The notes beneath the pieces were generated by a model, which saw only the letters and a list, made by a program, of their open reading frames with translations, ran no database searches and was not told the origin of the DNA. Of a stretch of DNA of 29,615 nucleotides, positions 21,741-29,533 are shown in pieces; the first letter of the stretch is position 1, and each line of letters starts with the position of its first letter. Both the position numbers and the translations under genes were made by a program. Source of the stretch: VFJZ01 sp046598415 (lineage in GTDB: Bacteria > Actinomycetota > Thermoleophilia > Gaiellales > F1-60-MAGs149); NCBI GenBank assembly GCA_046598415.1, contig JBKJIG010000175.1, positions 1 to 29,615 of the forward strand. Direction: 5' to 3'.

Positions 21741-23575
21741 TCGTCGCCCGCGAGGCGCTGATCGACGAGGTCGACCTGTCGGCCGACGGCGAGCTGGTCG
21801 TCTACGGTCGTCGCACCACCGCGCCCAAAGGGGACGCGAACCTCCGCCGTCTCTGGGCGGTGCCGTGGAGCGGCGGCCCGGCGCGACCGCTCACCTCCGG
21901 CCGCCATCTCGACCACACGCCGCGCATCGCGCCCGACGGCGCGTCGGTCGCGTTCCTCTCCAACCGGGAGACGGACGCGGACCAGGTCTGGATCGTGCCG
22001 GTGGGCGGCGGCGAGCCCCGTCGCCTGACGCGCTTCCGGCGCGGTGCGACCGCGATCGCGTGGAGCCCGGACGGCCGCTCGCTCGCCGTCTGCGCGCACG
22101 ACGACACCTCGCACCTGCACGCCGGCGTGCGTCCCAAGGGCGAGCCGACGGCGCGCGTGATCGAGCGGCTCGACTGGCGCGACGACGACACCTACGGCCT
22201 CCTCGCGTGGCCCGTGCAGGTGCACCGCGTCCCGCTCCGCGGGCGTCCGCAGCGGCTCACGTCGGGGCCGTGGTTCGCGAGTTCGCCCGGGTTCCTGCCC
22301 GACGGCCGCGTCGGGTTCATCGCCGACCTGCGCGCCGGCGCCGACCGTGCGCCGCTGCCGCAGCTGCACGCGATCGTCGCACCCGGTGCCGAGCCGGAGC
22401 AGGTGTCGGCGCTGCCCGGCCCGGTGCTGGACTGGACCGTCGACGGCGACGAGATCCTCTGCCTCGCACACAGCGTGCCGGACCCGCCCGACGCCGACCC
22501 GTCGCGGGTCGTGCGCCTGTCGGACGGCGCCGTCGTGGGCGGCGACCGCGACGCGTTCGCCATCGACGTCGCCGGCTCGGCGCACGTCGTGCACCGCGCT
22601 GCCCGCGAGATCGTCGCGCTCGCCGACGGCCGCGTCCTGGCGACCGTCGCAGCCGCCGAGCCGATCGCCGCCGCCTCGCACCGCGTCGCGGCCGTGCTCA
22701 CCGAGTCGACCGGCGCGGGCGACGTGTACGCGCTCGAGCCGGACCGCGCACCGCGGCGCCTGACGCGCCACGGTGGCGACTGGGCGCGACGGGCGCTGGG
22801 CACGCCGCAGGTCGACGAGTTGGAGATCGAGGGTATCAACACGTGGCTGCTCTCGCCCGCGGGTGCCGGCCCCGAGCCGCTCGCCACGGTGCTCGCCATC
22901 CACGGCGGCCCGACGTGGCACTGGACGCCGGCCGTCGAGCTCGGCCTGCAGTGCCTGGTCGCCGCCGGCTACCGTGTCGCGCTGCCCAACATCCGCGGCT
23001 CCTACGGGTTCTCGTACGACCACGTCGACGCGCTCCGCGGCCGCTGGGGCGACGTCGATGCCGCCGACTGCCACACCGTCCTCGACCACCTCGTCGCCGC
23101 GGGGCAGGCCGATCCGGCCCGGCTCGGCTGCTTCGGCCGGTCGTACGGCGGCTTCCTCGTCAACTGGCTGATCGGCACATCGCAGCGGTTCGCGGCGGCC
23201 GTGTCGGAGTGTGGCGTCTCGTCCAACGTGTCGGCGTACGGGCAGTCCGACTGCGGCGCGACGTACAACCGGGCGGCCGGGCTCGGCGAGGTGCTCACGC
23301 CCGAGGGCGTGGAGCTCCTGTGGCGTCAGTCGCCGATCCGGCACGTCGAGGCCATCCGCACGCCGCTGCTGATGCTGCAGGGCGAGGCCGACCTGCGCTG
23401 CCCGACGTCGGACGCGGAGCAGCTGTTCGTCGCGCTCCGGTGGCTCGGCCGCGATGTCTCCTACGTGCTGTACCCGGAGGGCGAGCACGCGTATCACCGG
23501 CTCAACCGGCCCGATCGGCGCGCGGACCGTCATGGGCGTCTCGTGTCGTGGTTCGAGCGGCACATGCCCGCGTGA
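21725..23575 (+). CDS. S9-family serine peptidase (acylaminoacyl-peptidase-like), copy 2
   Basis: A 616-residue paralogue of the preceding gene with the same propeller plus hydrolase layout. The catalytic Ser is in GRSYGGF (about Ser473), the Asp in GEADLRCPTSDAEQ and the His in EGEHAYHR, all in standard context. Shared blocks such as PTARVIERLDWR, VELLWRQSP and LLMLQGEAD show that the pair arose by tandem duplication. The best start is GTG 21725, inside the previous gene (16-base overlap), because the protein then begins at the point matching copy 1. No signal peptide is seen. Confidence 0.9.
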   Translation: MDARLIVAREALIDEVDLSADGELVVYGRRTTAPKGDANLRRLWAVPWSGGPARPLTSGRHLDHTPRIAPDGASVAFLSNRETDADQVWIVPVGGGEPRRLTRFRRGATAIAWSPDGRSLAVCAHDDTSHLHAGVRPKGEPTARVIERLDWRDDDTYGLLAWPVQVHRVPLRGRPQRLTSGPWFASSPGFLPDGRVGFIADLRAGADRAPLPQLHAIVAPGAEPEQVSALPGPVLDWTVDGDEILCLAHSVPDPPDADPSRVVRLSDGAVVGGDRDAFAIDVAGSAHVVHRAAREIVALADGRVLATVAAAEPIAAASHRVAAVLTESTGAGDVYALEPDRAPRRLTRHGGDWARRALGTPQVDELEIEGINTWLLSPAGAGPEPLATVLAIHGGPTWHWTPAVELGLQCLVAAGYRVALPNIRGSYGFSYDHVDALRGRWGDVDAADCHTVLDHLVAAGQADPARLGCFGRSYGGFLVNWLIGTSQRFAAAVSECGVSSNVSAYGQSDCGATYNRAAGLGEVLTPEGVELLWRQSPIRHVEAIRTPLLMLQGEADLRCPTSDAEQLFVALRWLGRDVSYVLYPEGEHAYHRLNRPDRRADRHGRLVSWFERHMPA

Positions 23576-23583
23576 GCGCCGGG

Positions 23584-23589
23584 TAGCCT
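23584..23589 (+). promoter_or_regulatory. -10 hexamer of leaderless prfA
   Basis: TAGCCT ends 6 bases before the GTG at 23596 and starts 9 bases after the upstream stop. No ribosome site is present before the GTG. Confidence 0.6.
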
Positions 23590-23595
23590 ACGACC

Positions 23596-24678
23596 GTGGA
23601 TCCCATGGAGCGCCTCGTCGGCGAGATCGAGCGCAGCTTCGCCGAGGTCGAGGAGCGGTTGCAGGATCCGGCCATCCTCGGCGATCAGCGCCAGCTGGCC
23701 GACCTCGGACGCCGCCACTCCCGGCTGTCCGCGGCGCGGGCGCTCGCGACCGCCTACCGGGCGGCCCGGCAGCAGATCGACGACGCGGGCGAGATGCTCG
23801 AGACCGAGGGCGACGCCGAGACGCGCACCTTCCTGGTCGGTGAGCTGGACGCCGCGCGCGAACAGCTGCCGGTGCTCGAGGAGAAGATCCGCCTCGCGAT
23901 GGTCGAGCGCGACCCCGCCGACGATAAGGACGTGATCGTCGAGATCCGCGCCGGCACGGGTGGGGAGGAGGCGGCGCTGTTCGCAGCCGACCTCTACAAG
24001 ATGCTCACGCGCTACGCCGAGCGGCGTGGCTTCAAGCACCAGGTGCTGGCCAGCGACCCGTCCGACTCCGGCGGCATGAAGGACATCACGTTCTCGATCG
24101 CCGGCGACGGCGCCTTCTCGCTGTTCAAGTGGGAGTCGGGCGTGCATCGCGTCCAGCGCGTGCCGGCAACCGAGTCGCAGGGCCGCATCCACACGTCGAC
24201 CGCGACCGTGGCCGTGCTGCCCGAGGCCGAGGAGGTCGAGGTCGTGCTCGACCCGAAGGACCTCACCATCGAGACCATTCGCGGCTGGGGCCCGGGCGGC
24301 CAGTCGGTCAACACCACCGACTCGGCGGTGCGCGTCACGCACCTGCCGTCGGGCCTGTCGGTGGTCTGTCAGGACGAGCGCTCCCAGTTGCAGAACAAGG
24401 AGCGCGCGCTGCGCATCCTGCGCGCCCGCATCTACGAGATCGAGCTCGAGAAGGCGCAGTCCGAGCTGGATGAGGCGCGCCGCTCGCAGATTGGCACCGG
24501 CGCCCGCTCGGAGAAGGTGCGCACGTACAACTACCCGCAGGGCCGCGTCACCGACCACCGCGTCAAGGTCTCGTCGCACAACCTCCCGAGCGTGCTGCTC
24601 GGTGAGCTCGAGGTGTTCACGGACGCGCTGCAGGCCGACGACAACCGCAAGCGGCTGGAGGAGGCGGCGACGCGGTGA
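23596..24678 (+). CDS. prfA: peptide chain release factor 1
   Basis: A 360-residue release factor that reads UAG and UAA stop codons. The PxT codon-reading motif is in RVPATESQGRIHTS. The GGQ loop that triggers peptide release is PGGQSVNTTDSAVR, with Gln236 as the methylation target of PrmC. The residues before GGQ read RGWGPGGQ, whereas RF1 usually has RSSG(A/P)GGQ, so this flank is altered. An N-terminal helical domain (1-100) and a complete C-terminus (NYPQGRVTDHR, VSSHNL) are present. It starts a coupled unit prfA-pncA-prmC-tsaC-membrane protein. Confidence 0.97.
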   Translation: MDPMERLVGEIERSFAEVEERLQDPAILGDQRQLADLGRRHSRLSAARALATAYRAARQQIDDAGEMLETEGDAETRTFLVGELDAAREQLPVLEEKIRLAMVERDPADDKDVIVEIRAGTGGEEAALFAADLYKMLTRYAERRGFKHQVLASDPSDSGGMKDITFSIAGDGAFSLFKWESGVHRVQRVPATESQGRIHTSTATVAVLPEAEEVEVVLDPKDLTIETIRGWGPGGQSVNTTDSAVRVTHLPSGLSVVCQDERSQLQNKERALRILRARIYEIELEKAQSELDEARRSQIGTGARSEKVRTYNYPQGRVTDHRVKVSSHNLPSVLLGELEVFTDALQADDNRKRLEEAATR

Positions 24679-25208
24679 CGGTGGCCCTGCTGATCGTCGA
24701 CGTCCAGCACGACTTCCTGCCGGGCGGCGCGCTGGCCGTGCCCGAGGGCGACGCGGTGATTCCGGCGCTGGTGGCCGCAGCCGGCACGGTCGACGTGGTC
24801 GTCGCCAGCCGCGACGCGCACCCGGCCGACCACTGCTCGTTCGTCGCGCAGGGCGGCATCTGGCCGCCGCACTGCGTCGAGGGCACGCGCGGTGCCGAGC
24901 TGCACCCGGCGATCGCGGCGCTCGCGCCCGCGCTGGTGATCGAGAAGGCGACGGAGGCGGACCGCGACGCGTACTCGGCGTTCGACGGCACCGGCCTTCA
25001 CGAAGCGCTCCGCGACCGCGGCGTCGACCGGCTGCTCGTCGGCGGCCTCGCGACGGACTACTGCGTCCGCGCCTCCGTGCTCGACGCGCTGCGCGCGGGC
25101 TTGGAGGTGACGGTCATCGCCGACGGCGTGCGCGGGGTCGAGGTCACGGCCGGCGACACCGAGCGGGCGTTGGACGAGATGCGCGCGGCCGGCGCCGTCG
25201 TCGCGTGA
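24675..25208 (+). CDS. pncA: nicotinamidase (isochorismatase-like cysteine hydrolase)
   Basis: A 177-residue hydrolase. The triad Asp (VDVQHDFLPGGALAV), Lys (IEKATEADRDAYSAF) and Cys (LATDYCVRAS) is present. Metal ligands fit nicotinamidase: Asp and two His in SRDAHPADHCSF, and the His of WPPHCVEGTRGAELHP. These features separate it from plain isochorismatases. It converts nicotinamide to nicotinate and ammonia for NAD salvage. GTG 24675 overlaps the prfA stop as GTGA and the 3' end overlaps prmC in the same way. Its place between prfA and its methylase gene is unusual, as no functional link is known. Confidence 0.88.
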   Translation: MTVALLIVDVQHDFLPGGALAVPEGDAVIPALVAAAGTVDVVVASRDAHPADHCSFVAQGGIWPPHCVEGTRGAELHPAIAALAPALVIEKATEADRDAYSAFDGTGLHEALRDRGVDRLLVGGLATDYCVRASVLDALRAGLEVTVIADGVRGVEVTAGDTERALDEMRAAGAVVA

Positions 25209-26062
25209 CCGCGCTCGAGACACCGCGCACCGTCGTCGATTTCCTCGGGCTGGCAAGCGCCTACCTGCAGGCCCGCGACTTCGGCCACGCACGGCTGGAC
25301 GCCGAGATCCTGCTCGGCGACGTGCTCGGTCTGCAGCGGCTCGAGCTGTACCTGCACCACGACCGCCCGCTGGTGCCGGCCGAGATCGACGCCTTCCGCG
25401 AGCACCTGCGCCGTCGCGGCCGCGGCGAGCCGGTCGCGTACCTGATCGGCGCCTGGGGCTTCCGGACGATCACCCTGGCCACCGACGCCCGCGCCCTCGT
25501 GCCGCGCCCCGAGACCGAGGGCCTCGTCGAGCTGGCGCTCGCCCGCCTGCCCGATGGCGGCACGCTGCTCGACCTGGGCACCGGCAGCGGCGCCATCGCC
25601 CTGGCCGTCGCCAGCGAGCGTCCCGATGCGGCGGTCACGGGGGTCGACGCCGACGCCGGCGCGCTGGCCCTTGCGGCCGAGAACGCGGTGCGGCTCGAGC
25701 TGGCACCGCGGCTGCTCTCGTCCGACCTCTACGACGGCCTGCCGGCGGGCGAGCGCTTCGACGTCATCGCCGCCAACCTGCCGTACGTGCCCGACGGCGA
25801 CGACCGCGTCGAGCCGGGCGTGCACGCACACGAGCCGCACGGCGCGCTCTACTCCGGCACCGACGGGCTCGACCTGATCCGCCGCGCGATCGCCGGCGCG
25901 CCCGACCGCCTGGTGCCCGGCGGCTTTCTCGTGCTGGAGCACGGCATGGGGCAGGGATCCGACGTCCGAGCGCTCCTGGATGGGGGCGGGTTCACGGATG
26001 TGGTCTCGGAACGTGATCTCGGAGGGATCGAGCGCTACGGTATGGGCCGATGGAGCGGGTGA
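25205..26062 (+). CDS. prmC: release factor glutamine methyltransferase PrmC (HemK)
   Basis: A 285-residue SAM-dependent methylase that modifies the GGQ glutamine of release factors. An N-terminal helical domain (about 1-75, with LDAEILLGDVLG and EPVAYLIGAWGF) precedes a Rossmann domain with LVPRPETEGLVE and the SAM loop LDLGTGSGAIALA. The substrate motif, normally NPPY, reads ANLPYV here, a one-residue change at a key position. GTG 25205 overlaps the pncA stop as GTGA. Context next to prfA and tsaC is classic for PrmC. Confidence 0.93.
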   Translation: MTALETPRTVVDFLGLASAYLQARDFGHARLDAEILLGDVLGLQRLELYLHHDRPLVPAEIDAFREHLRRRGRGEPVAYLIGAWGFRTITLATDARALVPRPETEGLVELALARLPDGGTLLDLGTGSGAIALAVASERPDAAVTGVDADAGALALAAENAVRLELAPRLLSSDLYDGLPAGERFDVIAANLPYVPDGDDRVEPGVHAHEPHGALYSGTDGLDLIRRAIAGAPDRLVPGGFLVLEHGMGQGSDVRALLDGGGFTDVVSERDLGGIERYGMGRWSG

Positions 26063-26661
26063 CGTACGACGACCTCGAGCCGCTCGTCATCGCCCTGCGG
26101 GCGGGCCAGACCGTCGCCATCCCCACCGACACCGTCTACGGCGTCGCGTGCGCGGCGCACCTGCAGCAGTCGTGCGAGTCGCTGTTGCGCGCCAAGGGGC
26201 GGTCGCCGATGCAGCCCACGGCGATCGTGGCCGGCTCCGTCGACTCGGCGATCGATGTCGTGCTGCCCGGATTGGACGGCGCTGCCGCCGAGCGGGCGCG
26301 GCGTCTGCTGCCCGGTCCGCTGACGCTGATCCTGCCGAACGCGGCCCGCCGCTACGCGTGGCTGTGCGGGTCCGAGCCGACCCGCATCGGGCTGCGCGTG
26401 CCGGTGCTGCACCCGCTGCTCGCCGCTGCCATCGAGCGCGTCCCGGCGCTGCTCCTGACGTCGGCCAACGTCGCCGGCGAGCCACCCGCGACGACGTTCG
26501 ACGAGCTCGAGCAGGTGGCCGCGTTCGCCACGGTGGCGCTCGACGGCGGCACCTGCGCGGGCGGCACGCCCTCCACCGTCGTCGACGTGACCGGCGATGA
26601 CCCGGTGATCGTGCGCGAGGGACCCGTCTCGCTCGAGGAGCTGCGCGCCCGCCTCGCATGA
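26050..26661 (+). CDS. tsaC: threonylcarbamoyl-AMP synthase (TsaC/Sua5/YrdC)
   Basis: A 203-residue YrdC-fold protein that makes threonylcarbamoyl-AMP for the t6A tRNA modification. It has the VAIPTDTVYGVACAA signature near residue 22, LLPGPLTLILP, RIGLRVP, and the LLLTSANVAGEPPATTF motif (about 137-153). The C-terminal Sua5 extension is absent, so it is the short TsaC form. ATG 26050 gives a 13-base overlap with prmC. An in-frame GTG at 26059 forms a GTGA overlap like other junctions here and is an equally good start. Confidence 0.92.
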   Translation: MERVTYDDLEPLVIALRAGQTVAIPTDTVYGVACAAHLQQSCESLLRAKGRSPMQPTAIVAGSVDSAIDVVLPGLDGAAAERARRLLPGPLTLILPNAARRYAWLCGSEPTRIGLRVPVLHPLLAAAIERVPALLLTSANVAGEPPATTFDELEQVAAFATVALDGGTCAGGTPSTVVDVTGDDPVIVREGPVSLEELRARLA

Positions 26662-28604
26662 GCGTCCTCCTCGTCCCGCCCCTGTACGCGATCCTGCTCC
26701 TCGCTCCGGGCCTGGGGGTCTGGCGCCTGCTGCGACGCGGCCGGCCCGTCGATGCCGGGCTCGACCTGGCCGCCGCGATCGCGGTCGGCCTGACGCTGCA
26801 CGGCGCGCTGCTGCTGGTCGCGTTCGGCCTCCACCTGCCGATCTGGAGCGTGACCCTCGCGGCGCTCGTGATCGGCATCGCGGCGTTCGCCACCGTCGGC
26901 GTGCCGCGGGCCGGCTGGAACGTGCGTGCCCATGCGCCGTTCCTGGCCATCGGCCTGGCCGTCGGCCTCGCCGGCTGGCGCCTGTGGACGCTGGGCGGCG
27001 ATGCGCCATACCACGTCGGCCGCGTGCGCCGGCTGCTCGCGCTCGACCGGCTCGACTTCTCGCGCATGCCCGAGCTGGTCGACGGCTCGAACCACCCCGG
27101 CTACTACGTGCCGCTGCCACACGCGCTCGTCGCCGAGTCGGCCTGGATCACGGGCGCCTCGCCGACCGAGGCGTACCGCGGGTCGGTGGTCACGCTCGGC
27201 CTGCTCGCGGCGCTGGTCGCCGGTGCCCTGGTGTGGTCGCTGCTGCACGACCGCCCGCTTGCGATCGCGGGCTGCGCGATCGCCGCCGCCGCCGGCCTCG
27301 CCGGCGTTCGCGAGTGGTCGTTCCTGGCCGATCCGCCCAGCATCGCGACGCAGCTCCAGTGGCCCGTGCTGGTGATCCTCGCGGTCGCCTACTGGCGCGA
27401 GCGTTCCCGCTCGGCCCTCGTCGCGGTGGCGCTGCTGTCGCTCGCGCTCGCCGTCACGCACGTCACGTACCTGCCGTTCGCGCTGGTCGTGCTCGGCGGC
27501 GCCGCAGTCGCCGGCGCCGTCCGTGCGCGCGGCATCGCGCTGGCGCCGTCGGTGCTCCTCGCGACCGCGGTGGGCGGCCCGTTCGTGCTCTATGGCGCTG
27601 CGGTGTTCACGACCGCGCGCGGCACCTCGCGCCGCGTCGGCTCGGGTCAGCGCCTCGCGGACGGGCTCGCGAAGTGGGAGCGCCTCGACCAGATCGCGCA
27701 CGTCGGCCGTTTCGTCGTGGTGCACCCGCGGATGCTGGCCGGCGCGGGCCTGCTGCTGGTGGCGCTGGCGGTCGTGCCGTTCGCGGGGTTCCTGCGCCGG
27801 CGGGAGACCGCGTGGGTCAGCGGCGGCCTCGCGGCCCTCGTGGTGGTGGCGCTGGTGCCGCCTGCGCCCGGCGCGCTCGGCCACCTCGTGTCGGTCAACC
27901 AGATCCGGCGCCTGCCGTTCCTCGAGCTGCCGTGGCTGCTCGTCGTCGCCGGGGCCGCGGGCATGGCGGCGCTGCTCGGCCGGCGCGCGCTTCCGGTCGG
28001 GCTGATCGGCGGCGCGCTGCTCGGCGTGGCCGTGCCGACGCACTCCACGCCCGAGACGCTGCTGGCGCTGGCCGCCTGCGTCGGTGCCGTCCTCAGCCTG
28101 GCGTGGCTGTTCCGGCCGGGCGTCTCGCTCGCCGTGCCCGACCCGGCCTGGGTGGTTGCGCTCGCGCTGGTGGCGCCGTGGGGCCTCTGGGGCGTGCCCG
28201 ACCTCGCCCGTGCGCTCGACCACCCGCCACCGCCCACGAGCGACCTCTCGCCCGGCGCGATCCAGGCGGTGCGCGACCTGCCGCCGTTCACCGTCGTCGC
28301 GTCCGAGCCGCAGGCGGCGCTGCTGCTGACGGCGCTCACCGACGCCCTGGTGTACGCGGTGCCGCCCGGCAACACCGCCGACACGCCGGACAACAGGCCG
28401 ACCGAGCGCCTCCGCGACAACCACCGCATCTTCGACGCCGCCGAGCCGCGCGCCACCCGCCGCGCGCTGATGGCGAACCGGCACATCGCGTGCCTGCTCG
28501 TCGACCGCGCGGTGCGAGAGGAAATGGTCGCCAAGCTGGCCGTCGAGAAGCTGTTCGTGCAGCGGTTCGAAGACCCCCGCTACGCGCTCTTCTGCCGTCG
28601 TTAG
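26658..28604 (+). CDS. polytopic membrane protein, possible GT-C-type glycosyltransferase
   Basis: A 648-residue protein with about 12-14 membrane helices across residues 1-520 and a soluble C-terminal part of about 120 residues (from PPFTVVASEPQAALLL to the end). The first large outside loop carries GGDAPYHVGRVRRLLALDRLDF, placed where GT-C glycosyltransferases keep an acidic catalytic motif, and NHPGYYVPLPHAL follows. The C-terminal part resembles the soluble tails of such enzymes. On this basis a lipid-linked sugar transferase is suggested; no family match is certain. ATG 26658 overlaps the tsaC stop as ATGA, so it is translated with the RF1 cluster. Confidence 0.6.
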   Translation: MSVLLVPPLYAILLLAPGLGVWRLLRRGRPVDAGLDLAAAIAVGLTLHGALLLVAFGLHLPIWSVTLAALVIGIAAFATVGVPRAGWNVRAHAPFLAIGLAVGLAGWRLWTLGGDAPYHVGRVRRLLALDRLDFSRMPELVDGSNHPGYYVPLPHALVAESAWITGASPTEAYRGSVVTLGLLAALVAGALVWSLLHDRPLAIAGCAIAAAAGLAGVREWSFLADPPSIATQLQWPVLVILAVAYWRERSRSALVAVALLSLALAVTHVTYLPFALVVLGGAAVAGAVRARGIALAPSVLLATAVGGPFVLYGAAVFTTARGTSRRVGSGQRLADGLAKWERLDQIAHVGRFVVVHPRMLAGAGLLLVALAVVPFAGFLRRRETAWVSGGLAALVVVALVPPAPGALGHLVSVNQIRRLPFLELPWLLVVAGAAGMAALLGRRALPVGLIGGALLGVAVPTHSTPETLLALAACVGAVLSLAWLFRPGVSLAVPDPAWVVALALVAPWGLWGVPDLARALDHPPPPTSDLSPGAIQAVRDLPPFTVVASEPQAALLLTALTDALVYAVPPGNTADTPDNRPTERLRDNHRIFDAAEPRATRRALMANRHIACLLVDRAVREEMVAKLAVEKLFVQRFEDPRYALFCRR

Positions 28605-28607
28605 ACT
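28602..28607 (+). promoter_or_regulatory. -10 hexamer of leaderless upp
   Basis: TAGACT ends 6 bases before the ATG at 28614, and its first three bases are the stop codon of the upstream gene. No ribosome site is present. Confidence 0.6.
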
Positions 28608-28613
28608 GGGCCG

Positions 28614-29249
28614 ATGCCCGATCGCGTCCTGGTCGAGGTCGACCACCCGCTCGTCCGTCACAAGGTGACGCTGCTGCGCGACGTCACCACCAACACGCGC
28701 GACTTCCGCCAGCTGTCCTCCGAGATCGCCGGCATGCTCGCCTACGAGGCGACGCGCGACCTGGAGCTGGAGCGCGTCGAGGTGACGACGCCGCTCGAGA
28801 CCGCTCCGGGCTGGCAGGTGTCGGGCAAGAAGGTCGGCGTCGTGCCGATCCTGCGCGCCGGTGTCGGCATGCTGGACGGCGTCCTCGCGATGATCCCGGT
28901 CGCCCGCGTCGGCTTCCTCGGCATGTATCGCGACGAGGAGACGCTGCAGCCGGTCGTCTACTACTCGAAGCTGCCGGGCGAGCTGTCCGAGCGGGAGATC
29001 CTGCTGCTCGACCCGATGATCGCCACCGGCGGCTCCGCCGCCGACGCCGTGCGCATCTGCAAGGAGCAGGGGGCGCGGTCGGTGCGCCTGCTGTCGATCA
29101 TCGCGGCGCCCGAGGGCATCGCGGCGTTGCACGACGCGCACCCCGACGTCGACGTCTACTGCGCCGCCGTCGACCGCCAGCTGAACGAGATCGGCTACAT
29201 CCTGCCGGGCCTCGGCGACGCGGGCGACCGCATCTGGGGCACCCGCTAA
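28614..29249 (+). CDS. upp: uracil phosphoribosyltransferase
   Basis: A 211-residue enzyme that makes UMP from uracil and PRPP. The PRPP-binding motif is LLDPMIATGGSAADAV (about 130-145). VVPILRAGVGM, MYRDEETLQPVVYYSKLP and the C-terminal uracil site IGYILPGLGDAGDR are all standard. Length is normal. The start is an ATG directly behind a -10 hexamer. Confidence 0.97.
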   Translation: MPDRVLVEVDHPLVRHKVTLLRDVTTNTRDFRQLSSEIAGMLAYEATRDLELERVEVTTPLETAPGWQVSGKKVGVVPILRAGVGMLDGVLAMIPVARVGFLGMYRDEETLQPVVYYSKLPGELSEREILLLDPMIATGGSAADAVRICKEQGARSVRLLSIIAAPEGIAALHDAHPDVDVYCAAVDRQLNEIGYILPGLGDAGDRIWGTR

Positions 29250-29518
29250 GCGGTTCGGTGTGACGCCGGGCGGTTCGAGGCTCGATGCGCATCTCGCGCG
29301 CCGCTCCGTGGCGCGTGCGGGCGTCTCGGCCGCTCTTGCGATCCCCTCCACCCCGTACGACGTGGGGCTTGCGGGGATCGCGACCGCTCCGGCCCGCAGG
29401 ATCTTGGACAGGGTTCCGCCGTGCCCTGCGATCCGCGCGCCGTCCGAGAGGCGCCCGCCCACGCCTCGGAGGCGGACGCGAGGATCCACATCAAACCTCT
29501 AGCACCCGCCGTGGGGTG
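29250..29518. other. structured intergenic region after upp
   Basis: About 270 bases without a convincing gene. It contains a direct repeat GCGGTTCG (29250 and 29270), a perfect palindrome GATGCGCATC (29284-29293), an 8-bp hairpin with arms 29295-29302 and 29310-29317 (one G-T pair), the larger hairpin at 29336-29383, and a short CGCCT-CGG-AGGCG hairpin (29462-29474). An 80-codon plus-strand frame (29260-29502) and longer minus-strand frames are open, but they lack ribosome sites and look like GC-driven chance. A small RNA or leader is possible. Confidence 0.4.
29336..29383 (+). terminator. hairpin downstream of upp
   Basis: Arms 29336-29346 and 29373-29383 pair over 11 bp with one G-T wobble (core GCGATCCCC/GGGGATCGC). 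The 26-base interior holds a second CCCC/GGGG stem (29351-29354 with 29364-29367). It lies 87 bases after the upp stop with no T-run, so it could be a terminator or part of a structured RNA. Confidence 0.45.
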
Positions 29519-29524
29519 TACGCT
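29519..29524 (+). promoter_or_regulatory. -10 hexamer of a near-leaderless gene
   Basis: TACGCT ends 9 bases before the GTG at 29534. No ribosome site lies between. Confidence 0.45.
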
Positions 29525-29533
29525 GCCCTTTCC

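Noticed and set aside
29265..29300. GGTTCGAGGC resembling a tRNA T-loop
   Set aside because: The flanking bases do not form a T-stem, and no acceptor or anticodon arm is found upstream.
26352..29489. 1045-codon minus-strand frame across the membrane protein and upp genes
   Set aside because: It opposes two well-supported genes and has low-complexity charged sequence and no ribosome site. It is a shadow frame.
29260..29502. 80-codon plus-strand frame after upp
   Set aside because: No ribosome site or -10 hexamer before it, no recognisable pattern, and it runs through several hairpins.
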